Source of the DNA: Botrytis cinerea B05.10
Taxonomy: Eukaryota > Ascomycota > Leotiomycetes > Helotiales > Sclerotiniaceae
Reading direction: 5' to 3'
Assembly: GCF_000143535.2 (NCBI RefSeq)
Contig: NC_037313.1
Coordinates: 2,115,501-2,179,500 of the forward strand
DNA length: 64,000 bases
Each line of letters opens with the position of its first letter. Position 1 is the stretch's first letter. Positions 32,940-44,618 of the stretch are shown here, one piece after another. A program made the position numbers and the translations under genes. The notes under the pieces are model-generated. The model made no database searches and was not told the origin of the DNA. It saw only the letters and a program-made list of their open reading frames with translations.

Positions 32940-33882
32940 AGTTATATCATCAGACGTATAGCTGCGGGTAGCGGGATAAAAAGCTCTTTAACAATGGTAT
33001 TATGAAAAACAATTTTCCACACCACAACCAGGCCTTAGAAAATCTTTATATACTCTAATAGCTAGCAATCAACTAAAATCCAACCATTTTTTCCCCCCCT
33101 TCTCCAAATAATGAAACCTCATTACCAAATACCATTGATTCCAGTAATTATTACAAACATTCTCACACAAACAATGCGTACATCTTTGACTCGGATGATG
33201 CGCGCCCGGATATTGCGGGGAGTTAGGGGAGCGGGATAAATATCCTTTGGCCCTGAAGAAATCGTTCTCGTGGGTGTAGAAGGGGTGGAGAATTCTTCAC
33301 ACAATACTATAGATCAATATTGTACAACTAATGATCCAATCCCTATCTAAAAATTTTCCTAATACAGACCCCTAACTTATATCTATATAGAAACCCAATC
33401 AAAAGGTGTATATAAAGCAATTCTCAATGCTAGCATACCCCACTTTTCTCAATGTCTTATACAATTGCATATCTATTACAACAAGACTTTGACACCTACG
33501 ACGGTGAGATGACAAATAACCTATTGGAGTAGAGGTTGGGGAGTTATTAGCTTGTTGAGATGAAACATCGACTACTTATTGCTTCAGTGTGGGAACTTAC
33601 CGTGTCTTAGATAAGGAGTTGAGAAATCTGCCGCCATATTAAAAGTCCTGAATCTATGGTACTGTGGTGTCATATGTATTGTAGATCACATCACAATCAT
33701 TGCATACGGAAGATCACGATATCCACTGAGATTATAAATGTGAGCGTGAAAAACATGCGGCAATTGGCTACGAGAATATATGTATTTGTTGGTATCTTAA
33801 ATATTAGTGGAGTTTAAACTTCTGGGAATCTTCTATGTACACTTCCCATCTCTCATGCATCATGCATTACGACGAACACCTA
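32940..33882. other. Intergenic between MFS gene and flavohemoglobin
   Basis: AT-rich, about 940 bp, covering the MFS promoter and the flavohemoglobin 3' flank. A 60-codon frame at 33122-33304 has no recognisable content. Confidence 0.45.
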
Positions 33883-35121
33883 TCACTGCGCTTCTCCGGT
33901 GCCGAAAACCTCCAGGTTAATCCTATCTTCGCTCACTCCAAAGGTTTGCAAAACCTTACTCATATCATCCATAAATCCTCCCGGGCCACAGATAAAATAC
34001 ACGGTAGTAGAATCATCCAAATGCAACGCAGCGTCTTTAACTTTCGATAAGTCCATTCGTCCCGCTAGATCCTTGACCGGATGTCCATAATTGTCGGCGG
34101 GTAGATTCTTGACGAAAACCCAGGAACGGACATTTGAATTCGATGTGGCGATTTCTTGGACATGGTCATGGAATGCATCTACTTCTTTGCTGCGTGCTGC
34201 GTGGATGTATGATATTGGTCGCGCGCTTCCTCTTTCTACCAAGGTATTGAGGATGGATACCATGGGGGTGAGGCCAACTCCGGCGGAAATCAAAACTACG
34301 GGAGAATCGGTATTCTTTTGCAGATCGAGGAAGAATTCGCCTTGAGGTGGAGATACCTGGACTACATCGCCCTCGTGTTTGGTATCGTGAAGAATATTTG
34401 AAATCACACCTGCTTCGACTGGTGTGTTGGCTTCTGGGAGGACAACAGCATCCTCTCGCTTCACACTGATACGGTAGTATTTCTCATTTGGACGATCACT
34501 CAATGAGTATTGTCTAGATTGCAAATATCCAAAGTCTGGTACATGGACTTGGACTGAGATATACTGGCCCGGCTTGAAAGGGGGGAGGGGTTTTCCGTCC
34601 ACGGGCTCTAGGTAGAAAGAGGTGATGATACTGGATTCTTTGACTTTCTTGGCGATCTTGAAGTCCCTCCATTCTTTCCACTCGCCGGCTTCTTGATATA
34701 ATTGCATTTCTCTATCAATCATAATCTGAGCCAGTTGGTTGTAGGCAGCCGTCCACGCGTCTAGGATTTCTGGCGTCAATGCCGCACCGAGTACCTGGCC
34801 CATGGCCTCCAGCAGGTATTTTCCAACTATCGGGTAGTGTTCTGGTCGGATGAATAATGAGGCGTGCTTCTGACATATTCTTTCCACGGCATCCGAGAGT
34901 ACAGCAAGGTTATCGATATTGGCCGCATAAGCAGCGAGAGCACCTGACAGAGCACGTGGTTGATCTCCATTCTTTTGGTTGGTTTGGTTGAAGATGTTAT
35001 TTAGTGCTGGGTTTGCGGCGAGAACGTTCTTGTAAAAGGTGGTAGTAATGGCGGTTCCATACTCTTGGACCACAGGCACTGTAGCCTTGATGATGTCGAT
35101 TTGTTGAGGTGTGAGTGCCAT
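33883..35121 (-). CDS. Flavohemoglobin (nitric oxide dioxygenase)
   Basis: 412 aa from the ATG at 35121 (MALTPQQIDIIK, the usual family start); an in-frame ATG at 35184 would add 21 residues. The protein oxidises NO to nitrate using O2 and NAD(P)H, protecting against host- or self-derived NO. An N-terminal globin domain (about residues 1-140) includes the proximal-heme-side segment CQKHASLFIRPEHYPIVG. The FAD-binding barrel follows with SRQYSLSDRP. The NAD-binding domain has LISAGVGLTPMVSIL and VYFICGPGGFM, and the C-terminus ends LEVFGTGEAQ. All three domains are intact. It is divergent from the nitronate monooxygenase-like gene. The family is orthologous in role to yeast YHB1. Confidence 0.95.
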   Translation of the reverse strand: MALTPQQIDIIKATVPVVQEYGTAITTTFYKNVLAANPALNNIFNQTNQKNGDQPRALSGALAAYAANIDNLAVLSDAVERICQKHASLFIRPEHYPIVGKYLLEAMGQVLGAALTPEILDAWTAAYNQLAQIMIDREMQLYQEAGEWKEWRDFKIAKKVKESSIITSFYLEPVDGKPLPPFKPGQYISVQVHVPDFGYLQSRQYSLSDRPNEKYYRISVKREDAVVLPEANTPVEAGVISNILHDTKHEGDVVQVSPPQGEFFLDLQKNTDSPVVLISAGVGLTPMVSILNTLVERGSARPISYIHAARSKEVDAFHDHVQEIATSNSNVRSWVFVKNLPADNYGHPVKDLAGRMDLSKVKDAALHLDDSTTVYFICGPGGFMDDMSKVLQTFGVSEDRINLEVFGTGEAQ

Positions 35122-35890
35122 CTTAAGATCTGAATTGTCTAGTAGACTGTGTTGTTGTTTTCCGGCTCTGGTGATTCTGGACATATAAACATTCTGGACA
35201 CACTGGCTCCAGCATCCTTATGTATGAATTCCACCTCCAGCATCACAGCTACTAAGTGGTGCTTGTAGAATCGCCCCCCCGTCGTGAGCACGAAAATTTT
35301 ATGACCTGATTTCATCGTATTGCACTCTAATCATACATATACCTCAATTGCAATTGGTCCATCACGACAAACAGTGTCATGTTTGTGGGAGCCGAGTGAG
35401 GGATATCGCTGAAATAAAAAGGTCGCGTCCTGATCCTTTATGTACGATATCCACCAGGGGGTGAAGCATCTCCGGGGAGATGTCTATCTCATCTTCTAGG
35501 GACGTTATCAATGTTTATCAACGCACCGGGCGCACCGGGCAACTTCGGAAAATTGGGTTGAACATTTGAATTTGAATACAATACTGCGGGTAAATCACGG
35601 CCCGTGACATCCCCGCGTGCGTCCGATCCCTTTGCGAGATTAGTAAGCTTACACAGCTACAAACCAATGCTACACCATGAAATTAAAGCACCACCAGAAG
35701 AATTCGACTGGGTTTACTTCAAATCATTCAAATCGAGGCAAGTCATACGGGGATTTGTGATTTGATTATAAATTACACATTTCCGACCACCAGACACTTC
35801 CAACCTTCACTCAAACACAAATCACCCATGAAGTTGTCGAAAGGAAACGTCTAAAGCAACAATAACCTGTGCGATACACACCTAAACAGA
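35122..35890. promoter_or_regulatory. Divergent promoter, flavohemoglobin / NMO
   Basis: About 770 bp shared by two genes handling nitrogen-oxide or nitro chemistry. It contains a perfect tandem 9-mer CGCACCGGG (35522-35530 and 35531-35539) and a C-run near 35273-35279. Whether the genes are co-regulated is inference. Confidence 0.4.
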
Positions 35891-36961
35891 ATGTCGCCGA
35901 TACCTTTACAAATAACAAAGCAACGCATGCTAGAGGCTTTTCCATGGGTTAAGTTTCCTCTCATTGTTTCGGCGCCGATGCTTGGTGCTGCCACGCCTGC
36001 TCTCGCCGCAAATGTGAGCCTGGCGGGTGGGATAGGATTTCTTCCAGGCGGTAATGATGGAGTGGATCTTGATCAAAGAGTTGCCACCACGAAGTCATTG
36101 TTAAAAGCTGCCGGTCGGGAACAATCCCAACTTGAGACATTTGATCGTCTTCCCATTGGGATGGGCTTCCTGAATTGGCACTGCAAACTCAGCGTCGCTG
36201 TTGAGGCTGTAAAAAAGCACAAACCTTCAGCGGTGTGGCTTTACGCACCGCATGCAACCGAAGATTTGAAAGAATGGGCTCAAGAGCTTAGATCCATTGG
36301 TGACGGGAAAATTTCAATTTGGGTGCAAGTTGGGAGTGTCAAGGAAGCCTTGGAAGTTGTGGAAATGGCGAGACCTGATGTCTTGGTCATTCAAGGTTCC
36401 GATGCTGGTGGCCATGGTCTAGCTCAATCAGCCAGTATTATATCATTGCTTCCAGAAGTTGCAGATGCGCTTGAAGATAAAAAATCGGAATCGACAACTA
36501 TACCACTGATTGCAGCTGGTGGAATTATGGATGGACGAGGTGTTTCTGCTGCTCTGTGTTTGGGAGCGACGGGAGCTGTGATGGGTACCAGGTTTTTAGC
36601 ATCTGAAGAAGCAGCTATTCCTCAAGGCTGGCAAAAAGAACTCGTGAAAGCAGTCGATGGTGGTGTTAGTACCGGAAGATCTACTTTATGCGACAGAATA
36701 AAGACAATAGTGGGATGGCCAACGCAATATGATGGTCGCGCCTTACTCAATAAAAGCCATGAAGACGAGAAGGCTGGAATGACAGACGAAGAAAATGTTC
36801 GCTTATATAAGGAAGAGTTAAAAGATGGTGATGAGGCTTGGGGCTCCCAAGGCAGGATGGTTGCATATTCTGGTACTGGGGTTGGGCTGATAAAAGAAGT
36901 AATGTCGGCTGAGAAGATCATTCAAAAAACAAGGAAAGAGGTTTCCGAAATCTTTGAGTAA
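35891..36961 (+). CDS. Nitronate monooxygenase-like (2-nitropropane dioxygenase family)
   Basis: 356 aa, intronless. The TIM-barrel FMN enzyme family oxidises alkyl nitronates such as propionate-3-nitronate, a plant and fungal toxin, to the aldehyde plus nitrite/nitrate. The visible landmarks are PLIVSAPMLGAATPALAANVS with GGIGFLPGG at the N-terminus, VIQGSDAGGHG (phosphate/flavin loop with the family His), and IAAGGIMDGRGVSAALCLGATGAVMGTRF (shown in parts) for the second flavin phosphate site. Length fits the fungal class. It has no targeting signal. The divergent flavohemoglobin suggests a nitrosative or nitro-compound stress role (inference). Confidence 0.88.
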   Translation: MSPIPLQITKQRMLEAFPWVKFPLIVSAPMLGAATPALAANVSLAGGIGFLPGGNDGVDLDQRVATTKSLLKAAGREQSQLETFDRLPIGMGFLNWHCKLSVAVEAVKKHKPSAVWLYAPHATEDLKEWAQELRSIGDGKISIWVQVGSVKEALEVVEMARPDVLVIQGSDAGGHGLAQSASIISLLPEVADALEDKKSESTTIPLIAAGGIMDGRGVSAALCLGATGAVMGTRFLASEEAAIPQGWQKELVKAVDGGVSTGRSTLCDRIKTIVGWPTQYDGRALLNKSHEDEKAGMTDEENVRLYKEELKDGDEAWGSQGRMVAYSGTGVGLIKEVMSAEKIIQKTRKEVSEIFE

Positions 36962-37696
36962 CAACAATTGCAACAATTGCAACTACACAAAGTAAACAGC
37001 CTTTCTAACTAAGGCTTTCTCTTTTGCATCATATACATAACATGAACCAATTCCCAACCATTTAAATCTCATCTGAGACATTTGAGTACAATCATTTCCC
37101 TCTCCTGCTTCCTCCCGTTTCCGGCCCGGGACACGCAATGAAACTACAATACTACAAATGTGACATCCGCAGCATTTAGTTCGCATCGGACCGATTGCTT
37201 CTTGACCGATATTCGAGCATTGGTACCTATTCTCAAAAACAAATTGTAACAAGAGCACTCCGGAAGGGGAATTCATGATGTGCAGGTCTGTTGGTTTTCC
37301 ACAGATCGCACTTCGCTTAAGGTGGGTCGTCCGCAGAAGGATCGCCAACCATGTTTCTGCGACCTTCCCATTTGGGGGAGCTAGGGAGTGTAACCTTCTG
37401 AAAGGATTTATTCGTACCTTTAATCACAAACCTACCTACGTAGGGTTACTATATTGGTTGCCAATGGCCACACTTTATGCCGTACATTCCTTCCTGTGTG
37501 GTTTTCTGTGAGGTTTTATTTCGTGCATGACATTTGTACCGGGCACATTTGTTCCAAGTACTTCTTCACGATAGTTCTTGTTGTACTGTTAATACAGTGA
37601 AACTGCAAATGATCTAGTAAAAGTTCTACAAATTGTACTTTTCACGAAAATTTCCGTAATTCTCTTCATTTTTCGCGATAGAAGAAAAGCCGGAAA
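36962..37696. other. Intergenic before alpha-amylase
   Basis: About 735 bp. It starts with CAACAATTGCAACAATTGCAA, a short tandem. A minus-strand 121-codon frame (36983-37348) has several cysteines but no family I recognise. The right part should be the amylase promoter. Confidence 0.4.
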
Positions 37697-39348
37697 ATGG
37701 GATTTTCGAAAATGTTGTTGGGCGCCTTGATAGGCATCGCTTCGTTAAACGGCGTTCAATCAGCAACGCCCGACGAATGGAGGACTCGTTCAATATATCA
37801 AGTATTTACAGATCGATTTGCAAGAACAGATGTTTCAAATACTACGGATTGCCCTTCTCAAACTCGGGGATACTGTGGTGGGACATGGCAAGGCATAATT
37901 AACAAGCTCGATTATATCCAGGTATGAGAGTAGTGCAATCACATATTGGTAAAATTACAAGTGCTAATAGGCTATTAGGATATGGGGTTCACAGCAATTT
38001 GGATATCACCAGTTGTTGAACAAGTTGGGGATCCAGGTCGCGGCTTTCATGGGTATTCGGCTCAGAATTTGTATGGTCTAAACAGTCACTTCGGAGACGC
38101 AGCGGATTTGAAAGCGCTAGCTACCGCGCTCCATGATCGAGGAATGGTGAGACTGAACAAGAAATTTGCACAGATAAAGAAAGCTAATTCTGGTAGTATT
38201 TGATGGTTGATGTCGTGGCGAACCATATGGGATCTGATGATACTGCGCATAACGTTGATTTCAGCATCATGAATCCATTCAATGACAGCAAATACTTTCA
38301 CAGTGTCTGCTTTATCAATGATTACAACAATCAGACAAATGTTGAACTATGCGAGCTTGGAACGGAGCGGTATCCATTACCTGATCTAAACACTACTCGA
38401 CAAGATGTTCGAGATCTCCATACTACTTGGATCAAGTCACTAGTAGCCAACTACTCAATTGACGGATTGAGAGTGGACACTGTTAGACATGTAGAGAAGG
38501 ATTTTTGGCCTTTATTCAATGAAACCGCCGGTGTTTATTGTGTTGGCGAAGTGGCAGATGGAGACGTAGATTATCTATGTCCCTACCAAGATTACATAGA
38601 TGGGCTTCTCTCCTATGCCTCATACTTCCAACTCACAAAATTCTTTTCCAACACCTCTGCAACATCAGAGAACTTAATAGGACAATTACAATCCCAGAAT
38701 TATCAATGTAAAGACACGACACTTCTGGGATCCTTCACCGAGAACCATGATCAACCGCGCTTCGGAAATTACACTAGTGACCTCACGTTAGCTAAAAACA
38801 TCATCACATATACGATGTTAGCAGATGGTATACCAATTATCTATCAAGGGCAAGAACAGCATTTCCATGGCGCAACTGACCCTTATGATCGTGAACCCAT
38901 ATGGCCTACAGGTTACGATACTACTTCCCCACTTTATGTCCTGGTCAAACAATTGAACGCTATACGTTCTTTGGCGATAGCACGCTCGGATACATATGCT
39001 ACTTATCAAACCCAAATCGCTTACTCAGATCCGCACAATATTGCGTTTCGGAGGGGAGATGAGAAATGCATGAGTCTAATGGTGCTGAACAATATCGGTG
39101 AGAGTGCAGAGGATTATACAGTCGAGATTGAGAATGTGGGGTTTGAAGCTGGATCGATAGTGACGGATGTATTGAGTTGTAGAAATGTAATGGTAGATGA
39201 GTATGGTGGGATGGAAGTGCCATTTGTGAGCGGGTTACCTAGTGTAAGTCTAATCCTCTCCATGAGACTGTTTAAAATCTAATTGCAATTGTAGGTTTAT
39301 TATCCTTTTAATTTACTTGCTGGCACGGGATGGTGTGGCCAGTATTGA
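37697..39348 (+). CDS. Secreted GH13 alpha-amylase
   Basis: Four exons, 37697-37921, 37979-38146, 38197-39243 and 39295-39348, give 497 aa. The enzyme cuts internal alpha-1,4 bonds of starch and glycogen outside the cell. A signal peptide (MGFSKMLLGALIGIASLNGVQS) is followed by ATPDEWRTRSIYQVFTDRFA, typical of fungal TAKA-type amylases. The four GH13 blocks are MVDVVANHM, GLRVDTVRH with nucleophile D225, GEV with acid/base E249, and FTENHD with D316. The splices rebuild DYIQ/DMGFTAIW and RGM/YLMVDVV, both strongly conserved. The protein ends after the beta-sandwich domain C (GTGWCGQY); there is no CBM20 starch-binding domain. Confidence 0.93.
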
Positions 39349-39589
39349 GATGGTATACTTCCTATCTCATTGATCGTAAAAAGGGAGGCGTTTTCTTGTA
39401 CGTACTTTTGCCCACAGAACTACTCTGCGGATTCATCAACAATAGCTCAAAAGAGAATTTCGTATATGATGAAGCTATCTGTAGGGTCTGAACTCTTTCT
39501 GGAGTCCGACTTCTTTTTGAAAAGTATAAAAAACGATCTAAAGTACCTATAAGTGTGCTCGAAGCACAAAGAGACCTGCCAAAACGGCT

Positions 39590-40531
39590 TTATCCTTCGT
39601 AATCCATGTCACTATCGCTAAGAATTTCCTCGTCACTCACACCAATATCTGTATTCTCATCATCCCTACCATCTATATCTTCTCCAGCACTCATTCCACC
39701 ACTACCAGTACTACTGTTATCGAAGCTGCTAGGAGCAAAATTACTCAAAGAAGCACCAGTAGCGCGCTCTATCTCCAAATCAGGTCGCAAACTCTCCAAT
39801 TCTCTTCTGGTATCCTCGCAGAACTCGTTCATCGTCTCTGTTGGATGCGAAACACAGATCTGGCCCAAGATTCGCTGATTTTCCAGCGCTACCAGATGGT
39901 TCTCGTCATAGTAGCCAATAACAGCTAGATTAGCCATCGGATTGGCAATAGGAGCGCCGATTAAACCATGGCTGGTATTTAGAAGGCTGTTCTGAAGGCC
40001 TGGAAGACCACCAGCAAGATAACCAATAGGAGCAGGAGGTGCGAAGCGAGAATCATGTGGAGGAGGATGAGGTGGTCGTAACGCAGGAGCTAGATGACCA
40101 GCTGGTTGTTGGTAGGTGATTTGAGGGGAAATAGGAAGAAGAAATGCCAGACCATGTGCTGGAGGTATGTGTGGAGGAAAACCACGAGGTCCGTTAATAT
40201 CGTATGGATTTATATAATGCGCGGGGTTATCTATTGGGATATGACGGCCGGGAGAAGGAGCAATGTAGCCGAGCCATTGCATGCCAGGTTCGGCTGGATA
40301 GGGAACGCTGGGGTGGTCGTCGGGGAGGGGGTGAGGACCGAAACTGGGGTGCAGGATGGGATGGTTGGTCCAGGTGTTGGCTTGTGTGAGAGTTGCGAAT
40401 TGCGGGACTGGGAGACCTAGGTAGTAGAGAGGATAGGCTGGAAGGGGAGCAGCTTGGATATTTATACGGCCTGGGAGTTGGTAGGGCGCTGGTTGTGCAC
40501 CAGGTGCGAATTGGTAGTGGGTATCGTTCAT
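39590..40531 (-). CDS. Proline-rich hypothetical protein with acidic tail
   Basis: 313 aa, single exon. Residues 1-190 are Pro/Ala/Tyr/His-rich and probably disordered (PPAHGLAFLLP, LRPPHPPPHDS). A short ordered-looking segment follows (about residues 215-262: ENHLVALENQRILGQICVSH, then ETMNEFCEDTRRELESL). The C-terminus is strongly acidic with Ser/Asp runs (SDEEILSDSDMDYEG). No known domain, signal peptide or membrane helix. Composition and clean termini support a real gene, perhaps a species-group-specific nuclear or RNA-associated protein, but this is not shown. Confidence 0.6.
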   Translation of the reverse strand: MNDTHYQFAPGAQPAPYQLPGRINIQAAPLPAYPLYYLGLPVPQFATLTQANTWTNHPILHPSFGPHPLPDDHPSVPYPAEPGMQWLGYIAPSPGRHIPIDNPAHYINPYDINGPRGFPPHIPPAHGLAFLLPISPQITYQQPAGHLAPALRPPHPPPHDSRFAPPAPIGYLAGGLPGLQNSLLNTSHGLIGAPIANPMANLAVIGYYDENHLVALENQRILGQICVSHPTETMNEFCEDTRRELESLRPDLEIERATGASLSNFAPSSFDNSSTGSGGMSAGEDIDGRDDENTDIGVSDEEILSDSDMDYEG

Positions 40532-42219
40532 TTTGACGGTGGGATGGTGTGAAAGGGAGTTAGTGGGTGGGTTGATTGCTTGAAATGGTATATCTACAAG
40601 CTGGAAATGTTTGATTTTGATGATTAAACATGTGGAATCTCATTTGAAAGTGAGATAATCTCGAATAGTCTCTATTTAGACTGTAAGAAATGCAAAATCA
40701 TGCTTCAGTACAATAATCTGGGACAATAGCACATTGATTTTATTACAGAAATACAGATCAATCATCAAGAGAACGTCATCCTGGTCTCAAAAGCCTAATA
40801 AGTAAGAAAACAAATTACGAATCTTTGATTGCACTCGATCTGATCCTCTCAGAAGCTGAGATAGATTAAATGTTAAGCTCGACAACCTCGAATCAGTTAT
40901 TGCCTACTTCCCAGACATATATTTGACCATTTTGAAAGACTAGACAGTTCAAAACAACAAATGCAACACCATTTAATCATAAAATCAACTATTAGCACAA
41001 GATACTGTATGCAATTACCAAAGAAAGTTGTTTAGGTTTGACAGTTGAGGTTTGTTTATCATTTCTCGACTCCTTTTACTCTAAGCGACAGCTAATGTCA
41101 ATGGAATGTCTAATTCTCGAGAGGTATTACATCATTATTCTATGTAATAGTAGATGTTTAGTTATTAAGTTATGTTTGAAGAATGATTTATTTTGATTGT
41201 TCAAATTGAATTGATGGATTGATTTCATATTATTGTGCGAATCAGATGTGTACATTGAATTGTCTTGAGGTACTTGGTACCTTTAATGTTATGGAACTAA
41301 GTGATATATTGTGATACTTTTGATTGCTATAATCCGTTCAAGATATTGAGATACATTCATTATCCAAACCCTTTACATATGCTTGATTGTCTTAATGTAT
41401 TTCATGCATTTGATATCATGAAACCATGTAAGAAGTTGAGATATCCATAATTCTCCAAATTGAATTCAGTTATCGAAATTTCCTCATTATTCAAATATTT
41501 CACAAAGATTTAATTGTTTTAAGATGTCGGATACACTTGATTGTATAAAGCTGAAAGAAATATTCGAGTGTATACTTAATAGTCAAAATTCGTATCAGAT
41601 ATCTAGAGTATTTCATTGTACGAATCCAGATCATAGTGTAAAGTCAAGTCAAAAATTGAGATACGTTCTGACTCTCAGATCTGTTTCAGCTATTGAACCC
41701 GTTCAAGATGATTAGATTCATTTAGATTTCCCAGTGTATTCACTTCAAACCATGACATACGAACGTTTCAAGAATTAATTTCCTGATATTTCATGAAGCC
41801 TTTTGGGAATTTGAAACACTCTCAAATGTATGGCATGGCATGTATTGTGTATTAGAGGATAGCGAGTGCATTTACTTAGTTTCTTATGATCAAGTCGGAA
41901 ATGTAATTGATGATGTAGTGAAGTTGTCAAAGGCATTTATATGAAATAGACCCGGTTGAGTCATGAATTTCTGCGAGAATTTATTCTCTTTTGATTCAAT
42001 ACTTGATTATATGGAAGTTTATTCATGTCATAATCTCTTAAGAAGCATATGATCCGTGTAGACTATGCAACGAATGGCCAAAATCCAGACTACATGAAAT
42101 ATGAACATTCACCACAGCCAAAAAGAAATCATAACGCAGCCGATTCTTCCACGTGGAAAGTGTCTAAACTATTCTATCTAATAGTTACCATCAAGAATCT
42201 CAAATACATCCCCAACCCC
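40532..42219. other. AT-rich gene-free block
   Basis: About 1.7 kb, clearly richer in A and T than its neighbours. The phrase TTGAGATA recurs at 41346, 41436 and 41656, with some flanking similarity (TTGATTGT/TTAATTGT stretches), as in an old degenerate repeat. No gene is visible. Confidence 0.45.
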
Positions 42220-44618
42220 TTACATGTGATGCGCACCCATCACCCTCCTCTCCGCCTCCACTCTCACCAACTCCCAAATTCTGAACATCCCCTCCCACTC
42301 CCCCCCACTACTCTTCTCCCACAACTCTCTCCACCAAGTCCCCATTACCTCAAAAACCCCCAGACTCTTCACTCTATCCAAATCCGTTTCAGACCCTTCA
42401 TAAATCGTCGTTTCCATCCACACAACGCACATATTTGCAAAAAGTGAACATCCATCTATCTCCCTAATCCTCTTCACGATATCTCGACACGGAATTATAT
42501 CACCTTTGTGAAAGAAATCCTGTAGACGCAGCAGTAAAGCCAATTCCATGAAATCGGGTCCGGACTTAATAGTTTCAGTTTGGAGATTCGGAGAAAAAAG
42601 TTGTAAGCGGAGGATTTCAAGACTGAGCCCAAGCGTCGAAAGTTGGAATTTATGGCCTTCTGAAGCGTTCGGAAATTGTTGGGAGCATTGCTTTACGAAA
42701 ATCGATGTTCCTCTATTCCAAGTAAGTAACGCTCTTCGACGCTCTTCCGAGGGGATTTGGATTTGCGGAATCGCAGCTTGCCCAGATTTTAATAAAGCAT
42801 CAATCTTACTCTTGTGATTCTGTACAATAGTCCGAATGAATCCAATCAAGTGAGTGAAATCGGAGAGTCTCTCTTCTTCCGAAACGCTCTGTTTCTTGAG
42901 ATGTTCAAATATAGCTGCAACACCTCTCCGCTGTGCTTCTTCGTGAGTCCAGAATGAATTCTCGATCTTGGAACTTTGCAATAAAGACATTCCGAAACTT
43001 TGAGCAATTTTCCTCTCTTCGGGTTCGCCTTGCGCACCGATTATTGTATGGACACTTTCCCACCTCTCTCTCAGAACTTCATGATTCTGTCCTAACTGAT
43101 GAGACACCGGGCCTATGCGTATAGTCGATACATCTCTAAACTTTATTGGCGTTCTGTTATGTTTATATATGTCGAAATTCAGACGAACGCCGTGGTTGAT
43201 CGATCGATAGTGAAACAGTTTGTGTCCAAATCTATGTACCATATAATCCCAAAACTCTCTTTGCTGCATATCTTCATAAAAAGAAGCCGGTATTGGAAAC
43301 CTTTCCTGATAATCGAAGGGTCCAGGGTTCATTAACGTAATACTTTTCGATCCACAAAGATCCTGACTTTCTACCGATGGCCACACCGTCTCAAACCAAT
43401 GCCCATATGGCATTCCTCTCACCGTAGTAAAAGAACGGACAGTTCCTCCATTTAACTATCGAGCCACGATTAGTCTTTAAAAATTCAAATTCCAGGAAAA
43501 AAAAACCCCTCAAAAAAGCCTCAAAAAACTCACAGCAACTTCAAAACTAAACCCCGCTTCAGCCAACGGTTCCTGATCAAAGAACCACGGCGGATTCTCA
43601 TCATCCGGATTTTCCACACTCGTCCCATCTACTCTCGGACAAACGAAATTAATCGCATGAACAATCTCATGCACAAGTGTAATAGCAGCTGCCCATTCCA
43701 CTAATTTTCTCTCCAAAGTAGTCAAATCATTTCTAAACAACGATTGTAACCTTGAATAAGCAAGCCATACGTAAATCTGCCATTTCTTATTTTCCGCTTC
43801 GTGGTACTCCATGTACTGATAATTTGTTACAGTAAGACCATATACACTATCTGGAAGTGTATCTTCGGGATCGATGGGATATTCGGGACCGCGAGGATCT
43901 TCATCGGGTGACATGAAGCCGAATTTGCAATTCCAGGTTTCTTCTAGATCCTCAAATACCTCTTTCATTCTATTTTGAACAAAACTGTAATCTGTGATAT
44001 TGTATGGGAGGAATGAAACCAAATTATCTGGCACTTCATCTCTTGAACGAATCCTCGCTGGATCTATAGGAACTCTTTTACCGAATATTAGAGCTGCGAA
44101 CTATTATCTAAATCAGCTCCTAACAATAAGTTCTAGATGCTCTTCAGCAGATCAGTTCCTACCCACGGTAATGTATACATGCTTGTTATAGTTCTACTAG
44201 CCAATTGCAAAACCGGCTTCATCTTTTCATAAACCAGCGGGTTATGCATTGACCAATCTCCCCTCTGCACTCCATCGATTATCAGCGGATACATATGATC
44301 CCTCGTCAAATCCGGCTGATGGGGTTTTATTTCCCATCTCTGCTGTTGAAAGAGTGGCATGATGGGATTGTTTAAAGTAGAATCTTTCAAGTGCCTGTCG
44401 GTGATAACATCCATATCCGCCAATTCTCGAGAGGTAAATCCATCAAATTGCTCTCGCTGAAACTCTTCAATTCTGTTTCGGAGAACAAGATCTGCAGGAT
44501 CCATTTGTGTTTTGGGGAAAATAGGGGCAAGGGGCGTGAGCCCCGATATTTGAGGATTTCCTGACCAGGCGCCATATTTGGGGACATTGCGACTTTGGCT
44601 TGGGTTATTTTGCGCCAT
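42220..44618 (-). CDS. Unknown fungal protein with HExxH metallopeptidase-like motif
   Basis: Three exons, 44163-44618, 43534-44100 and 42220-43455, give 752 aa; an in-frame ATG at 44768 would add 50 residues. All junctions are phase 0; the second intron has a GACTAAT branch-like site. Exon 2 carries TLVHEIVHAINF (H296, E297, H300) followed about 30 residues later by FDQEPLAEAGFSFE, so E329 or E333 could be the third zinc ligand of a gluzincin-like site. Exon 3 opens with GGTVRSF...GMPYGHWFE and then is helical and unrecognised. There is no signal peptide. I do not know the family; zinc binding and proteolysis are inference from the motif alone. Confidence 0.68.

Noticed and set aside
36983..37348. 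121-codon minus-strand frame with several cysteines
   Set aside because: Starts in the intergenic region and ends at the NMO 3' end; Cys pattern is irregular and matches no zinc-binding family I know.
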